A stretch of DNA of 64,000 bases. Origin: Vibrio pomeroyi (lineage in GTDB: Bacteria; Pseudomonadota; Gammaproteobacteria; Enterobacterales; Vibrionaceae). The notes beneath the pieces are model-generated. The model was not told where the DNA came from. It searched no databases and was given only the letters and a program-made list of their open reading frames with translations. The number at the start of each line of letters is the position of its first letter. The stretch's first letter is position 1. Shown in pieces: positions 39,040-48,409 of the stretch. The position numbers and the translations under genes were made by a program. The DNA lies in NCBI RefSeq assembly GCF_024347595.1, contig NZ_AP025506.1, forward strand, positions 806,001 through 870,000. Direction: 5' to 3'.

Positions 39040-39663
39040 TTAGCTCTTACTTGGGTTATCGACAATCGTTGAGTTCAACGTTTGTATAGTGATGGTGTAG
39101 CCTTGGGTCAAATGTTTGAACACAATATTGCCCGTCGTTTTGTGTGTACCAGGCTCGGCTTGGTAATCAATTCGAATGATTGCCTGCTGGTTGTCGTCAT
39201 ATACGGTGCGGCTGTTATCTGTGTCGACCAAGTGCCAGCCAATACTTTGCAGAGGCTGAGCCCACGCCTCTGTTGGCCATAAGGTGAGCATTAAATTAAA
39301 TAGCACCTGTTCGGGCTGCGGCAGAGTAGTACCAAGGCCAGATAGAACTTGTGTTTCAATAGACCGGTTTTGGTATTGCAGCGATAGGATACGCGTACCC
39401 CAAGAAGAGAAGCCCGCTAAAACGACCTTTTCGGGAGTGACTTCAACTTGAACAGGTAACTGCTGGGTGTCGTCTTGCCAAGTCGCGCTAATCAACTGAC
39501 TTGCCGTCAATGAGTATCCAAGATCCGCAGGAAGAGGTAAGGCTAATTCTGTTTCTTGATCGATAATGATACTTGCGCCTGTTGGTTGTTGAGAAACCAT
39601 TGAGCAGGCGTTGAGTAGTAAGCTTAGTACGACGGAGAGCGCTATCTTGACTGTTTTGTTCAT
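39040..39663 (-). CDS. apeN: DUF3261-type lipoprotein of the APE export set
   Basis: 207 residues with lipobox LNAC (Cys20). The mature part resembles a LolB-like barrel: ISATWQDDTQQLPVQVEV, LSLQYQNRSIETQVL and a MLTLWPTEAW segment typical of DUF3261. It probably receives the APE lipid at the outer membrane. Its start overlaps the end of apeM by four bases. Role inferred from fold and context. Confidence 0.75.
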   Translation of the reverse strand: MNKTVKIALSVVLSLLLNACSMVSQQPTGASIIIDQETELALPLPADLGYSLTASQLISATWQDDTQQLPVQVEVTPEKVVLAGFSSWGTRILSLQYQNRSIETQVLSGLGTTLPQPEQVLFNLMLTLWPTEAWAQPLQSIGWHLVDTDNSRTVYDDNQQAIIRIDYQAEPGTHKTTGNIVFKHLTQGYTITIQTLNSTIVDNPSKS

Positions 39664-42032
39664 CTAAAGGCCTCGTGAGGTTTGGTTTTTTCTGTGGCTT
39701 GTTCGCTGTTGATTGCGAGTGGAGAAAGCAGCCACGCCACAAAAATACCGGTTAACACGGTAATACCGAAGCTATGAATGGCGTGAGTCTGGCTCAACGA
39801 TAGCAAGCCGAATGAAAGCAATGTTGTGAGACCAGATAAGGTGATCGCTAATAAGGTGCTCAGTGACTTCTTCTGTTCAGCAAAGAACAGGGTGTAGTCG
39901 ATACCAATCCCTAAAATCAGAATCAAACCAAGCAGATTAAACAGGTTCAATGTTGAGCCTAAAGCCCCAGTGACCGCTAAACCCGCTACGCCTGCAATCA
40001 ATGATGGCAGCAGCATCAACAAACTTTGTTTCACGCCATAGCGCCAACCTAACACCATGCCAATAGCCGCTAATGCTATCAATAACAGCTCGGTAATCTT
40101 AACGCGGTACTCAGCGAACAGAGATGAGATTTCATCGGCTTTATTGAGGTATTTCACACCTTGTTGTTGAGCAAAGCTTGAATCTAACCAATTTGAGAAT
40201 AGATCAGAATCGGTGACATCTTTGATCATGATGACCGACGCCGCTTGGTTATCGATTGGTTGTAACCAAAGTGGGCGAATCGGCTCGGATACCGGAGATG
40301 CCAAAAACTCATCCAGTGTGATGGGATGATATTTTGGTAGCTCTGGGAAGCTCGACCAACCGAGTGTGGTTTGCAAGGTCGCGCTTTGGTTAGCGTAGAG
40401 TTTCTTAACCAACTGATAGTTGTCGTATTGCTCTCGCTCACTTGGCAGATGCTGATTGACGCTGCGATAGCCTGAGATAACTTGCTGATCGACCAACGAA
40501 TCTAATTTCGAGCTGATCAACGCTAATTTGTTCAGTAACGCCTGATTGCTGTTCGCCGTCACCAATAGCATGTTCTGAGCGCTACCTAGGCCAGAGATTT
40601 CTGAGATGGCTTGCTCTTGTTGTTTGAGTTGTTCAGGCATCGCTTGAAGTTGCCTGATATCGTCGTCGTAACGAACCTGAGTAATTGACGCCAAACTCAC
40701 CACCGTCACTACTAAAGGTAAGCCGATTTTAAACTTGGGTTTACTCCACAAGTTTAGCCATGTGCACCAAAGGCTAGCCAACGGAAGCGTACGCTCTTGG
40801 CTTGGCTTGAAGGCTAATACTGGATACCAACACACCACACTGGCATAAGCGGCAATAAGCCCAATAGATGAGAACAAAGCAAGCTGCTGTAGGCCCGGGA
40901 AGGGGGCAACTAGAAGCCCTAGGTAGCCGATCAGGCTGGTGATTAAACCTAGAGTAATCGCAATGAAGATATGCTTTAGTCCTTTATCACTCTGCCACTG
41001 GCTTCCCGCAGCCAAACGGTCAGTAAGATAGTGAAAAGAATAATCGATGGATACACCAATCAAACTGGCCCCAAATACCAAGCTGAATAGGTGGACCTTA
41101 CCGAAGATAGCGACGGTGCTCGCCAATGCGACCAATAGCCCCGTGCTGATTGAGAGCAAAGACAAGGCAAGCGGTAGCGCGCTACGAAACGTCAGCCACA
41201 CCAATAGAATCACGCCAGCCAATGAGCCTAAGCCAATGGTGCTGATTTCAGACTTCGCACTTTGGGTGCCGTAATTTGCGTAGAAAACTACGCCAGTGTG
41301 CTGAACTTTGACGTCAAATTGCTTCTCAATTTCTCGCTCTAAAGCGTCTAATGCGGGAAGTTGTTCTTGAATCGCTAAGCTATAAGGAGAGCCAGCCAAC
41401 GTTGCGGTAACAAGAATGTGTGATTGATCTTGTGATTGTGCTGTTAGATAGCCTTCTTTAATCCCAAAGTTACTCGAACGGGTGCCAACCTCGCTTATAT
41501 AGTCACGAAATAATAGGAATGGGTCTAAGGTTAACTCGGTCGCTGTCACGCCTGAAAAAGGGTTGTATAAGGATTGAATCACATATTGAGCACGTGATTC
41601 TGGTGCATGAGTTAATGTTTCTTTCTGTTGTTCGGTCAGCAGTTGAGCGCGATGACGAAAATAGAAGTCACTCCATTGGCTTTGTGTGCTGGCGTTGATC
41701 TTGCCTTGAACATGTTTGAAGAGAGCTGAACTGTCAGAAAAGGCGTCTTGATTGAGCGATTTCTCAAAGGTTTGGGTTGCCGCCATAGTGCTCTTGATAT
41801 CAGAGCCGCTCAAGATGAACACCACTTGCTCACTCATCGAGTTGGAAATCTGCTGAAAAGCTTGTTCAACCATAGGATCTTGCTGATTCTCAGGTAGCAA
41901 TTTCATGATGTTGCTTTCGATGGGCACTGAAGAAGAAAAAGCGAACTGTTTGATCAACAGTCCGCTAAAAAGCACCACGATAACTAGCCAAACAAGGGCA
42001 AGCTTAGAGTTGAAATTGTTGCGCTTCGGCAT
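39660..42032 (-). CDS. apeM: MMPL/RND-type lipid exporter of the APE cluster
   Basis: 790 residues with about 12 membrane helices in two RND halves: one near the N-terminus followed by a large periplasmic loop, then five helices from about 255-420, a second loop, and five helices from about 640-780. The paired GVSIDYSFHYLTDRLA and GIGIDYTLFFAEQ motifs are the usual MMPL helix-4 signatures. It likely moves finished APE lipid from the inner membrane. Lies between the LolA-like and LolB-like genes and overlaps both. Confidence 0.85.
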   Translation of the reverse strand: MPKRNNFNSKLALVWLVIVVLFSGLLIKQFAFSSSVPIESNIMKLLPENQQDPMVEQAFQQISNSMSEQVVFILSGSDIKSTMAATQTFEKSLNQDAFSDSSALFKHVQGKINASTQSQWSDFYFRHRAQLLTEQQKETLTHAPESRAQYVIQSLYNPFSGVTATELTLDPFLLFRDYISEVGTRSSNFGIKEGYLTAQSQDQSHILVTATLAGSPYSLAIQEQLPALDALEREIEKQFDVKVQHTGVVFYANYGTQSAKSEISTIGLGSLAGVILLVWLTFRSALPLALSLLSISTGLLVALASTVAIFGKVHLFSLVFGASLIGVSIDYSFHYLTDRLAAGSQWQSDKGLKHIFIAITLGLITSLIGYLGLLVAPFPGLQQLALFSSIGLIAAYASVVCWYPVLAFKPSQERTLPLASLWCTWLNLWSKPKFKIGLPLVVTVVSLASITQVRYDDDIRQLQAMPEQLKQQEQAISEISGLGSAQNMLLVTANSNQALLNKLALISSKLDSLVDQQVISGYRSVNQHLPSEREQYDNYQLVKKLYANQSATLQTTLGWSSFPELPKYHPITLDEFLASPVSEPIRPLWLQPIDNQAASVIMIKDVTDSDLFSNWLDSSFAQQQGVKYLNKADEISSLFAEYRVKITELLLIALAAIGMVLGWRYGVKQSLLMLLPSLIAGVAGLAVTGALGSTLNLFNLLGLILILGIGIDYTLFFAEQKKSLSTLLAITLSGLTTLLSFGLLSLSQTHAIHSFGITVLTGIFVAWLLSPLAINSEQATEKTKPHEAFR

Positions 42033-42690
42033 CTGACAATACTTCCGGTTGATGGCTTAGCTGACTGAATTCGATCACCGTGCTATCTCCACGAATCTCT
42101 TTTAGCTCGATTCGCTCAATATCACTGTTGCCTTGTAGCGTGATGGCCTCAAATACCGCATTCATTGGTGCACTTTTTGGCGTAAGGATAAGTGTCCATG
42201 AATTGTTGTTAGTATTCTCGTCTGGGCTTTGTATTGTTGCAGGCTCGAATGACAGAGAGAATTGTTCTTGAAGTTTTTGTGTATCACCGTGGAACACTGA
42301 TAGGAAAATATGGCTGAAATAAAATGCCATTGGGTTTTCTTTATCGGTGATAATTTTCGCGGGTTGATCGGCAAAAATTTGGCTCAATTTGTTGTCGGTG
42401 AGCACCAAGTTCACAGGAAACGGTGTGGTTTGTGTCCAAAGTAGGCCACTTGATTTGTCTAACAGGAATGTACCTTGCGACGTCAAAGGTTGGGCGAACA
42501 TTTCCATATTGCGTGTTTGAGTAAACTCGCCACGAACAATGCTATTTTCACTCAACACCGTTTGCAGTTCTGAAATAGAACCGACGGGAGTGGTGTTCTG
42601 ATTAGCGGTAGCAAGGCCACTTATCGTCATAGAAGCAAGCCCTAGCAGCAAGACGCTAATGTGTTTACGACTGCGTTTAAACAGACTCAT
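42004..42690 (-). CDS. apeL: LolA-like periplasmic carrier of the APE cluster
   Basis: 228 residues with signal peptide (cut near ATA). The LolA-like pattern is VRGEFTQTRNMEMFAQPLTSQGTFLLDKSSGLLWTQTTPFP, the same as in outer-membrane lipoprotein carrier proteins. Overlaps apeM by 29 bases and apeK by 14. It likely shuttles the APE lipid, or a lipoprotein, across the periplasm. Confidence 0.82.
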   Translation of the reverse strand: MSLFKRSRKHISVLLLGLASMTISGLATANQNTTPVGSISELQTVLSENSIVRGEFTQTRNMEMFAQPLTSQGTFLLDKSSGLLWTQTTPFPVNLVLTDNKLSQIFADQPAKIITDKENPMAFYFSHIFLSVFHGDTQKLQEQFSLSFEPATIQSPDENTNNNSWTLILTPKSAPMNAVFEAITLQGNSDIERIELKEIRGDSTVIEFSQLSHQPEVLSDAEAQQFQL

Positions 42691-43177
42691 GATTCACCTG
42701 TTGTGGGTTAGAGGCTTGAGATTGATGTTCAGCTAGAGGTAAGCAACCGAACTGATGCCAGTGCTCGACTTTATCGGTAAACACTTTCGGTGAAGCGAAA
42801 CACATCTCTTGCTCTTCAATGGTCACGGCAACCTGCATGGTATGAGCACGTGTCATGCGAGCACCTGTGTTGGCATCATGAATCTCGTAATCAACGCGCA
42901 AGCGATTTTCCCATTCGGTGAGCTTCGCCGTTACTTTAATCTTGTGATTAAACGGTATCGCTTTGATGTATTTCACCCGCGTATCGATGATAGGCCACAT
43001 GTAGCCAGAATCCTTCATCTCATGATAGTTGTATTCAATCTTATCCATCATGACGCGTCTTACTTCCTCAAAAAATCGGAAGTAGTTGCCGTGATAGATC
43101 ACGCCCATTGGGTCGGCATCTTGGAATGAGGTGATAAGTGTCACCTCAGATTGTAATGGATGAAGGATTTCAGACAT
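42677..43177 (-). CDS. apeK: 4-hydroxybenzoyl-CoA-type thioesterase
   Basis: 166 residues, hotdog fold. The motif SFQDADPMGVIYHGNYFRFFEE, containing the catalytic Asp of the 4HBT family, is near the N-terminus. It likely releases acyl chains from carrier protein, either as the finishing step or as an editor. Begins 72 bases after the ammonia lyase gene and overlaps apeL by 14 bases. Confidence 0.82.
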   Translation of the reverse strand: MSEILHPLQSEVTLITSFQDADPMGVIYHGNYFRFFEEVRRVMMDKIEYNYHEMKDSGYMWPIIDTRVKYIKAIPFNHKIKVTAKLTEWENRLRVDYEIHDANTGARMTRAHTMQVAVTIEEQEMCFASPKVFTDKVEHWHQFGCLPLAEHQSQASNPQQVNHESV

Positions 43178-43249
43178 AAATCGCTCTCAACAATATGCGT
43201 AAAGGGGTAGCTACTTTATGAGGTTAACTACTCTATGAGTAAAGTTCTT

Positions 43250-44794
43250 TTAATAAAGTGACCAATGCTGACTTTGAATACGAGAAATAAAGTGGCGTAG
43301 ATCGCCTTCCAGCGGGCGGTCTTCGACAATAAACTCAAACTCTTTCAGTACTTCGTCGCGAATGTGCTTGAGGTTCTCACTCATGTGGTGCTCATCAAGT
43401 TCATTGTGGCGTTTACGAAGCTCAAGCGCTTGTGTACCTGCAAGTAGTGAGGCGGCTGCTACTTGTTCGGTTAGCTCTAGAACACGTAAACAGTCACGAG
43501 CTGCAATAGTACCCATGCTCACTTTGTCTTGGTTGTGACACTCAGTAGAGCGAGAGAATACGCTTGCAGGCATCGTATGTTTCAATGCTTCTGCTGTCCA
43601 AGCTGACACGCCGATTTGTACCGCTTTGAAGCCGTGGTTGATTGGCTTACGCTCACCTTCAGCACCCGTTAGGTTGAATGGCAGGCCGTTATTGAACTTG
43701 TAATCCATTAGCTGCGCCATTTGGCGATCAAGCAGATCAGCAAGGTTGGCTACGGCAGTTTTTAGCGTATCCATCGCCATTGCGATATGACCACCGTAGA
43801 AGTGTCCGCCGTGCAGTACGCGCTCGTTATCACCATCGATAATCGGGTTGTCGTTGGCACTATTTAGTTCGTTCTCAATCATCTGGCGAAGCCAAGGTAG
43901 AGAGTCTTGAACCACACCGATAACATGCGGAGCACAGCGCAAAGAGTAACGATCTTGTAGGCGGTCACTGTTACGTGGTGGGCGATCCGCTTGCAAATCA
44001 TCACGTAGCCACGCCGCAACTTGTTGTTGACCCGGATGAGGTTTCACTGCGAATAGCGCTTCATCGAAGTGGAAGTCATTGCCGTGCATACCTACCGATA
44101 CCATAGCGGTTATCTTGGTCGATAGCTGAGCTAGATATTCCGCGCGCTTGTAAGCGATACAAGCTAATGCCGTCATCACAGACGTACCATTCATCAATGC
44201 CAAGCCTTCTTTTGGCTTAAGCTTGATAGGGCTGATGCCTAGCTCTTTGTAGACCTCACTGGTTGGGCGCACTTCACCTTTGTAGATGACATCACGCTCA
44301 CCAATTAGCGCGGCTGCTAAGTAAGATAGAGGAGTTAAGTCGCCACTGGCACCCACGGATCCTTCTTGAGGAATACGCGGTGAGATGTCTTGGTTGATTA
44401 GGGTAACGATCTGGTTAAGCAGATCGTGAGTCACACCAGAGACGCCTTGTGATAGCGAACAAAGACGAGTTGCAAGAACTGCTCGAGCTTGCTCGTGAGA
44501 CAGTATTTCACCCAAGCCACAGCCGTGGAAGCGTGTTAGGTGAAGAGGCAATTCATCGACAAGGCTTGGCGGAATCGCAACCGTACAAGAGTCACCGTAA
44601 CCCGTTGTTACGCCGTAAATCACGCCTTCTTCTTTCAATAGGCGTTCTAAGAAAGCAACACCGCGGTCGATTTTTGAAGTGAACTCGTCGCTGGTGTTCA
44701 TCGAGGCTTTTGCGCCCTGTGAGATAGCGACAACGTTCTCGATAGTGAGGCGTTCGGCACCAAAGGTGATGCTATTTGGATTCTTTTTCGTCAT
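43250..44794 (-). CDS. MIO-type aromatic amino acid ammonia lyase
   Basis: 514 residues, HAL/TAL/PAL family. The prosthetic group forms from Ala149-Ser150-Gly151 in SVGASGDLTPLSY, Tyr60 is in IYGVTTGYGD, and NSANDNPIIDGDNERVLHGGHFYG and the CHNQDKVSMGT block complete the active site. The selectivity pair is Phe89-His90 (TRFHGCGLG), where histidine lyases have Ser-His and a tyrosine lyase has His-Leu. In the cluster it most likely makes 4-coumarate or cinnamate as starter unit for the aryl head. Not a histidine-use gene by context, because hutU/hutI are absent. Its start overlaps apeJ by 23 bases. Confidence 0.85.
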   Translation of the reverse strand: MTKKNPNSITFGAERLTIENVVAISQGAKASMNTSDEFTSKIDRGVAFLERLLKEEGVIYGVTTGYGDSCTVAIPPSLVDELPLHLTRFHGCGLGEILSHEQARAVLATRLCSLSQGVSGVTHDLLNQIVTLINQDISPRIPQEGSVGASGDLTPLSYLAAALIGERDVIYKGEVRPTSEVYKELGISPIKLKPKEGLALMNGTSVMTALACIAYKRAEYLAQLSTKITAMVSVGMHGNDFHFDEALFAVKPHPGQQQVAAWLRDDLQADRPPRNSDRLQDRYSLRCAPHVIGVVQDSLPWLRQMIENELNSANDNPIIDGDNERVLHGGHFYGGHIAMAMDTLKTAVANLADLLDRQMAQLMDYKFNNGLPFNLTGAEGERKPINHGFKAVQIGVSAWTAEALKHTMPASVFSRSTECHNQDKVSMGTIAARDCLRVLELTEQVAAASLLAGTQALELRKRHNELDEHHMSENLKHIRDEVLKEFEFIVEDRPLEGDLRHFISRIQSQHWSLY

Positions 44795-46571
44795 GGTGCT
44801 TGCTCAATGTCCAAAAATTAAAAAAGTTGTACCACTGAAGCGGTGCTTTCAGTGTGTAGTGCTGAAGTCGGTCTGCGTATTGTTGAACGACTTGCTTTAA
44901 AGATTGTTCGCGTGTCTTTCTAGGTAGCTCGATTTTGTCGCTAAAATGCTCAAAATAGACATTAAAGTGCGGTTTAGATTGTGAGTCATCACGTAAACCA
45001 AACAGCAAAAATACGGGTGCTTTGAGAACCGAGGCCAACATAAATGGTCCTTGAGGAAACGGAGCTTCCTTACCTAAAAACTCAGCCCATACCGAGCGGC
45101 TCTCTTTGCTGGTGGAAGTTCTATCACCAACAATCACAATCCATTCGCCTTGCTCCAACTTCTGCTGTAACAAGATCGCCGTATCAGGCCCCATTGAAGT
45201 CACTTGAATCAAGTTTAAGTCAGATTGCGGGTTCACCGCTTTCATCACAGAGTTAAAACGTTCTGCGTGCTCTGTAAAAACCAAAGCATTGATTTTGATG
45301 TTCGAGTGTCTACGACCCAAAGCTCGGCACAACTCGATGTTGCCTAGGTGTGAGCCTAAAATCAGCACACCTTGCTGGTTTGCTACCATGTTTTCGAATT
45401 GGTCTTGGCCATGAATAGTGAGGTTCTCTGCTGAGAAATCGCCTTTCCATGCCGCAAGCTTGTCGAGCATGGTATGCCCAAATGAAAGCAGGTGGTTATA
45501 ACTGGTTAGCTCTGCAGGTAACTCTATGTTCTGCTGCTCTGCGTACGCCTTCAGTTGAAACAAGTATTGCTCAGAAGCGTTTCGCGCTCGCTTGCCCGTT
45601 AAGTGGTAGTAACGCATCACACCACGTAGAATGAGGTTGAACACACCGCGACCTAACAAGGTATAGATGGTCAATAACAGCTTGATGCCTAATACTGTGC
45701 CGCGTTCTTGAGTGCGAGACCAGTGGGGTTGTTCAGAAGCTTGTGGTTCTGAATCCGTCGATAAACTTTGGTTATTATCAGCTGAATCGGATTTGAAATG
45801 GCGAGCAATCAGTTTTGGTGCTCTTGGCAGCATGCCGAAGAAAAGACGCGTATGCATCCAACTGATTTTGACGTTATCCCACAATGCATCGAAATGGGAA
45901 ATGCCGTTTTCAGGATAGATGACTCGAGTTTCAACGAAGTCTATGTCACAACCTTCCCAATACAGGCGAACAAGAATTTCGATATCGAAATCCATTCTCG
46001 AACCAACATCGTATTTGCTAAGCACCGCTTGTGTTTGGTTGATTGGGTACGCTCTAAAGCCACACATGCTGTCTTTAATTGATAAAGACAGGGTTTCTAT
46101 CCATACCCAAATGTGTGTCGCGTAGCGCCCGTAGAGCCTCGCTTTGGGCACACTCTCGTCGTAGACAGGCTGGCCTGATATAAGACGTTGTGGCTTAGCT
46201 TGTGATGCCTCAATCAATGCTGGTAAGGCTTCAAGGTCGTGTTGTCCGTCAGCATCAATTTGAATGGCATGGCTAAAGCCGAGTTGTTGTGCTTTTTTGA
46301 TACCGGCTTTTACCGCTCCGCCTTTGCCTTGGTTCTGCTCAAGTGTCACCAAAGTTACGTGTGAGTGCTCTGCTAGGGGAGTGAGAAACTGTTTTGTAGC
46401 GAGCTCACTACCATCGTCAACGATGATGATCGGTAACTCAAAATGATGGAGTGACGACACCACCGCAGGCATGGTTGCGCCATGATTAAAGCACGGGATA
46501 AGGAAGCATGCCTTGTAGCTGCTTTCCTTTGTTTGGTGTTGAGAAGTAGCCTCGACGGGAGTGCTATTCAC
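44772..46571 (-). CDS. apeJ: Fused glycosyltransferase (GT2) and LpxL-like acyltransferase
   Basis: 599 residues, two domains. The first (about 20-250) is GT2: CFLIPCFNHGATMPAV, IIIVDDGSELATKQ, QIDADGQHDLEA. The second (about 300-590) is a lysophospholipid-acyltransferase of the LpxL/HtrB type: LILGSHLGNIELCR, VGDRTS, FPQGPFMLASVLKAPVF. It probably attaches sugar and acyl groups that turn the polyene into a membrane lipid. Overlaps both the lyase gene and apeI. The inner linker is about 50 residues and low in complexity. Confidence 0.85.
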   Translation of the reverse strand: MNSTPVEATSQHQTKESSYKACFLIPCFNHGATMPAVVSSLHHFELPIIIVDDGSELATKQFLTPLAEHSHVTLVTLEQNQGKGGAVKAGIKKAQQLGFSHAIQIDADGQHDLEALPALIEASQAKPQRLISGQPVYDESVPKARLYGRYATHIWVWIETLSLSIKDSMCGFRAYPINQTQAVLSKYDVGSRMDFDIEILVRLYWEGCDIDFVETRVIYPENGISHFDALWDNVKISWMHTRLFFGMLPRAPKLIARHFKSDSADNNQSLSTDSEPQASEQPHWSRTQERGTVLGIKLLLTIYTLLGRGVFNLILRGVMRYYHLTGKRARNASEQYLFQLKAYAEQQNIELPAELTSYNHLLSFGHTMLDKLAAWKGDFSAENLTIHGQDQFENMVANQQGVLILGSHLGNIELCRALGRRHSNIKINALVFTEHAERFNSVMKAVNPQSDLNLIQVTSMGPDTAILLQQKLEQGEWIVIVGDRTSTSKESRSVWAEFLGKEAPFPQGPFMLASVLKAPVFLLFGLRDDSQSKPHFNVYFEHFSDKIELPRKTREQSLKQVVQQYADRLQHYTLKAPLQWYNFFNFWTLSKHHDEKESK

Positions 46572-46926
46572 TTTTCTCTCCCAGCTTCATTTTGCCCGAA
46601 GAATGGGTTTGTTCACCGTTATTTGAGGTGTAGTTGAAGCTCAACTTGCTTTTGTCAGCATCCCATTTGAGCGATAGTTGGATTGTGGCGTCCGGCAAGA
46701 TAGGCTCTTGGAATTTGATGACTTCCATGCCTTTAAAGAAACCAGGGACACCTAATTCTTGGACTGCGTAGTGAAGTGCCCAATCAATTTGCGAGACGCC
46801 CGGTAGAATCGGGAAGCTCTTGAAGTGTCCCTTAAAATCGGTGATATCTGCGCTAACATGAAGTGTCAGGGTCGACTCATTCTCTATCGTGTCTACAGCA
46901 ATGATGTTTGGTTTTCTTTTATCCAT
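46564..46926 (-). CDS. apeI: Hotdog-fold thioester dehydratase (FabA/FabZ-like)
   Basis: 120 residues. The motif ITDFKGHFKSFPILPGVSQIDW contains the catalytic His and the F-P-x-x-P-G-V pattern of FabA/FabZ dehydratases. It acts with ApeP to create the conjugated double bonds. Overlaps apeJ by eight bases and is 88 bases after apeH. Confidence 0.85.
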   Translation of the reverse strand: MDKRKPNIIAVDTIENESTLTLHVSADITDFKGHFKSFPILPGVSQIDWALHYAVQELGVPGFFKGMEVIKFQEPILPDATIQLSLKWDADKSKLSFNYTSNNGEQTHSSGKMKLGEKSE

Positions 46927-47014
46927 AGGGCGTGCTTAGAATCCTTGGGCAAATATTGGTTCTTTGACAAAAATATAAAAAGATAATCTCAGTGTAAAAT
47001 ACGATCAGCGGTTT

Positions 47015-48403
47015 CTATGATTTTATTAGCTGTTCTATGTGAGATGTTAATCGCTTACCTTGGCTGTTGAGAGGAATCTCATCAATAATACGGTACTTTC
47101 TTGGGATAGCGATTGGCTCTAACCAATTTCTGAGTTCTGTGCGCAGCATCAACCAGAATTTACCTTTGCTCATGGTCGATAGAGTGGCTTGGCCTTCATC
47201 TGATAATACCAAAACAGAGGCTAAAATTAATCGCTCAGGCTCCTCAAATGGAATCACCACGCACTCACTTATCCAAGGCAGTTGCTCCAGCCGTTTTTCC
47301 ACCTCAACCAGTGACACTCGTTTCTCTTCAATCTTAATTACTCGGTCTGTTCGGCCTTTCAATATGAATTGATTCTCTGAGACCATTTCGCACTCATCTG
47401 CGGTTTGATACCAGTTATTTTTATCGATGTAGGGCGACAATAACTTAATGCAATTCTCACTGTTGAGACTTGCCTCAATACAGTCAAAAAGCTGCCAAGG
47501 CGTTTGAGCGCTCTCTTGCTGACGAAATGCGATGCCACCGGTTTCGGTACTGCCAAACACCTCTATAGGTAAATGACCAAGTAACTCTCGTGATTGATGA
47601 GCCGACTCGGTAGGCAATGGACCACCCGAAGAGAAGACTCCTGCAAGTTGTACCTTGTTGGTCTCATGCTTTAATCGTTTGAGTAGCGCTGGGCTGCTGA
47701 CTAGCAAACAGTTTTTATTGGCGTGAGACAAGATCTGTTCTGGGTATTCAAGGTTGTTTCGAGCAAATGGCACACCAGAGCATAGTGGCCATAAGATTCT
47801 AAACAGCAAACCATAGATATGTTGATGAGAAACGGTGCTTTGGATTCGGTTTCCCTTGAGTAATTCGCCCCAGTTTTTGTTTAACTGAGCGGTCTCAATA
47901 TCTAGGTGTTCTAACGTTTTATCTATCGCTTTTGGCGTACCGCTTGAACCTGAAGTGAATAGGGTCAAATGGGTGGCTGCCAAATCAATGGCCGGAAGGC
48001 TATCGGACTGAGGTTTTTCTACTTCAGTGCTTGAGTCCAATAAGGCTTGAATATTGAGAGCATCACCCACCTCAACTTCGCCAATTGAATCATCAACTAA
48101 CAAGCAATCAAAATGTTCACTTAATTCAGCAAGTGCACAAGGCTGGTAGTTGCCCGGTAAGATGATGTGTTTGTTGGCTGCTGCACACGCCAGAAATGCT
48201 ATCGAAAATAGGTAGCTATCTTGGGTACAAATCGCAACTCGTTGAAAAGGGGATGAAGATAAAAGGTGCACGAGTTGAGATAAGTCGTCGTTAAAGGTTT
48301 GCCACGTAATCTCGCTATTGTCGCCAAAACAGACAATAGATTCAGGGGCTTTGTTCTGGCTGAGAAGCTCAGACAACGAGGTGTAAGATACGGTTTGGGT
48401 CAT
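47015..48403 (-). CDS. apeH: AMP-dependent acyl:ACP ligase
   Basis: 462 residues, ANL superfamily but shorter than usual. The ATP loop is LTLFTSGSSGTPKAIDKTLEHL, followed by FGSTETGGIAFRQ and ILKGRTDRVIKIEEKRVSLVEVE, the core and hinge motifs. It is expected to activate the aromatic starter acid and load it on an acyl carrier protein. Six bases separate it from apeG. Confidence 0.88.
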   Translation of the reverse strand: MTQTVSYTSLSELLSQNKAPESIVCFGDNSEITWQTFNDDLSQLVHLLSSSPFQRVAICTQDSYLFSIAFLACAAANKHIILPGNYQPCALAELSEHFDCLLVDDSIGEVEVGDALNIQALLDSSTEVEKPQSDSLPAIDLAATHLTLFTSGSSGTPKAIDKTLEHLDIETAQLNKNWGELLKGNRIQSTVSHQHIYGLLFRILWPLCSGVPFARNNLEYPEQILSHANKNCLLVSSPALLKRLKHETNKVQLAGVFSSGGPLPTESAHQSRELLGHLPIEVFGSTETGGIAFRQQESAQTPWQLFDCIEASLNSENCIKLLSPYIDKNNWYQTADECEMVSENQFILKGRTDRVIKIEEKRVSLVEVEKRLEQLPWISECVVIPFEEPERLILASVLVLSDEGQATLSTMSKGKFWLMLRTELRNWLEPIAIPRKYRIIDEIPLNSQGKRLTSHIEQLIKS

Positions 48404-48409
48404 AACAAT

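Noticed and set aside
43250..44794. Histidine-utilisation HutH
   Set aside because: The lyase has the MIO core, but no hutU, hutI or hutG is near, the selectivity residues differ and the gene overlaps APE genes, so a starter-unit role is preferred.
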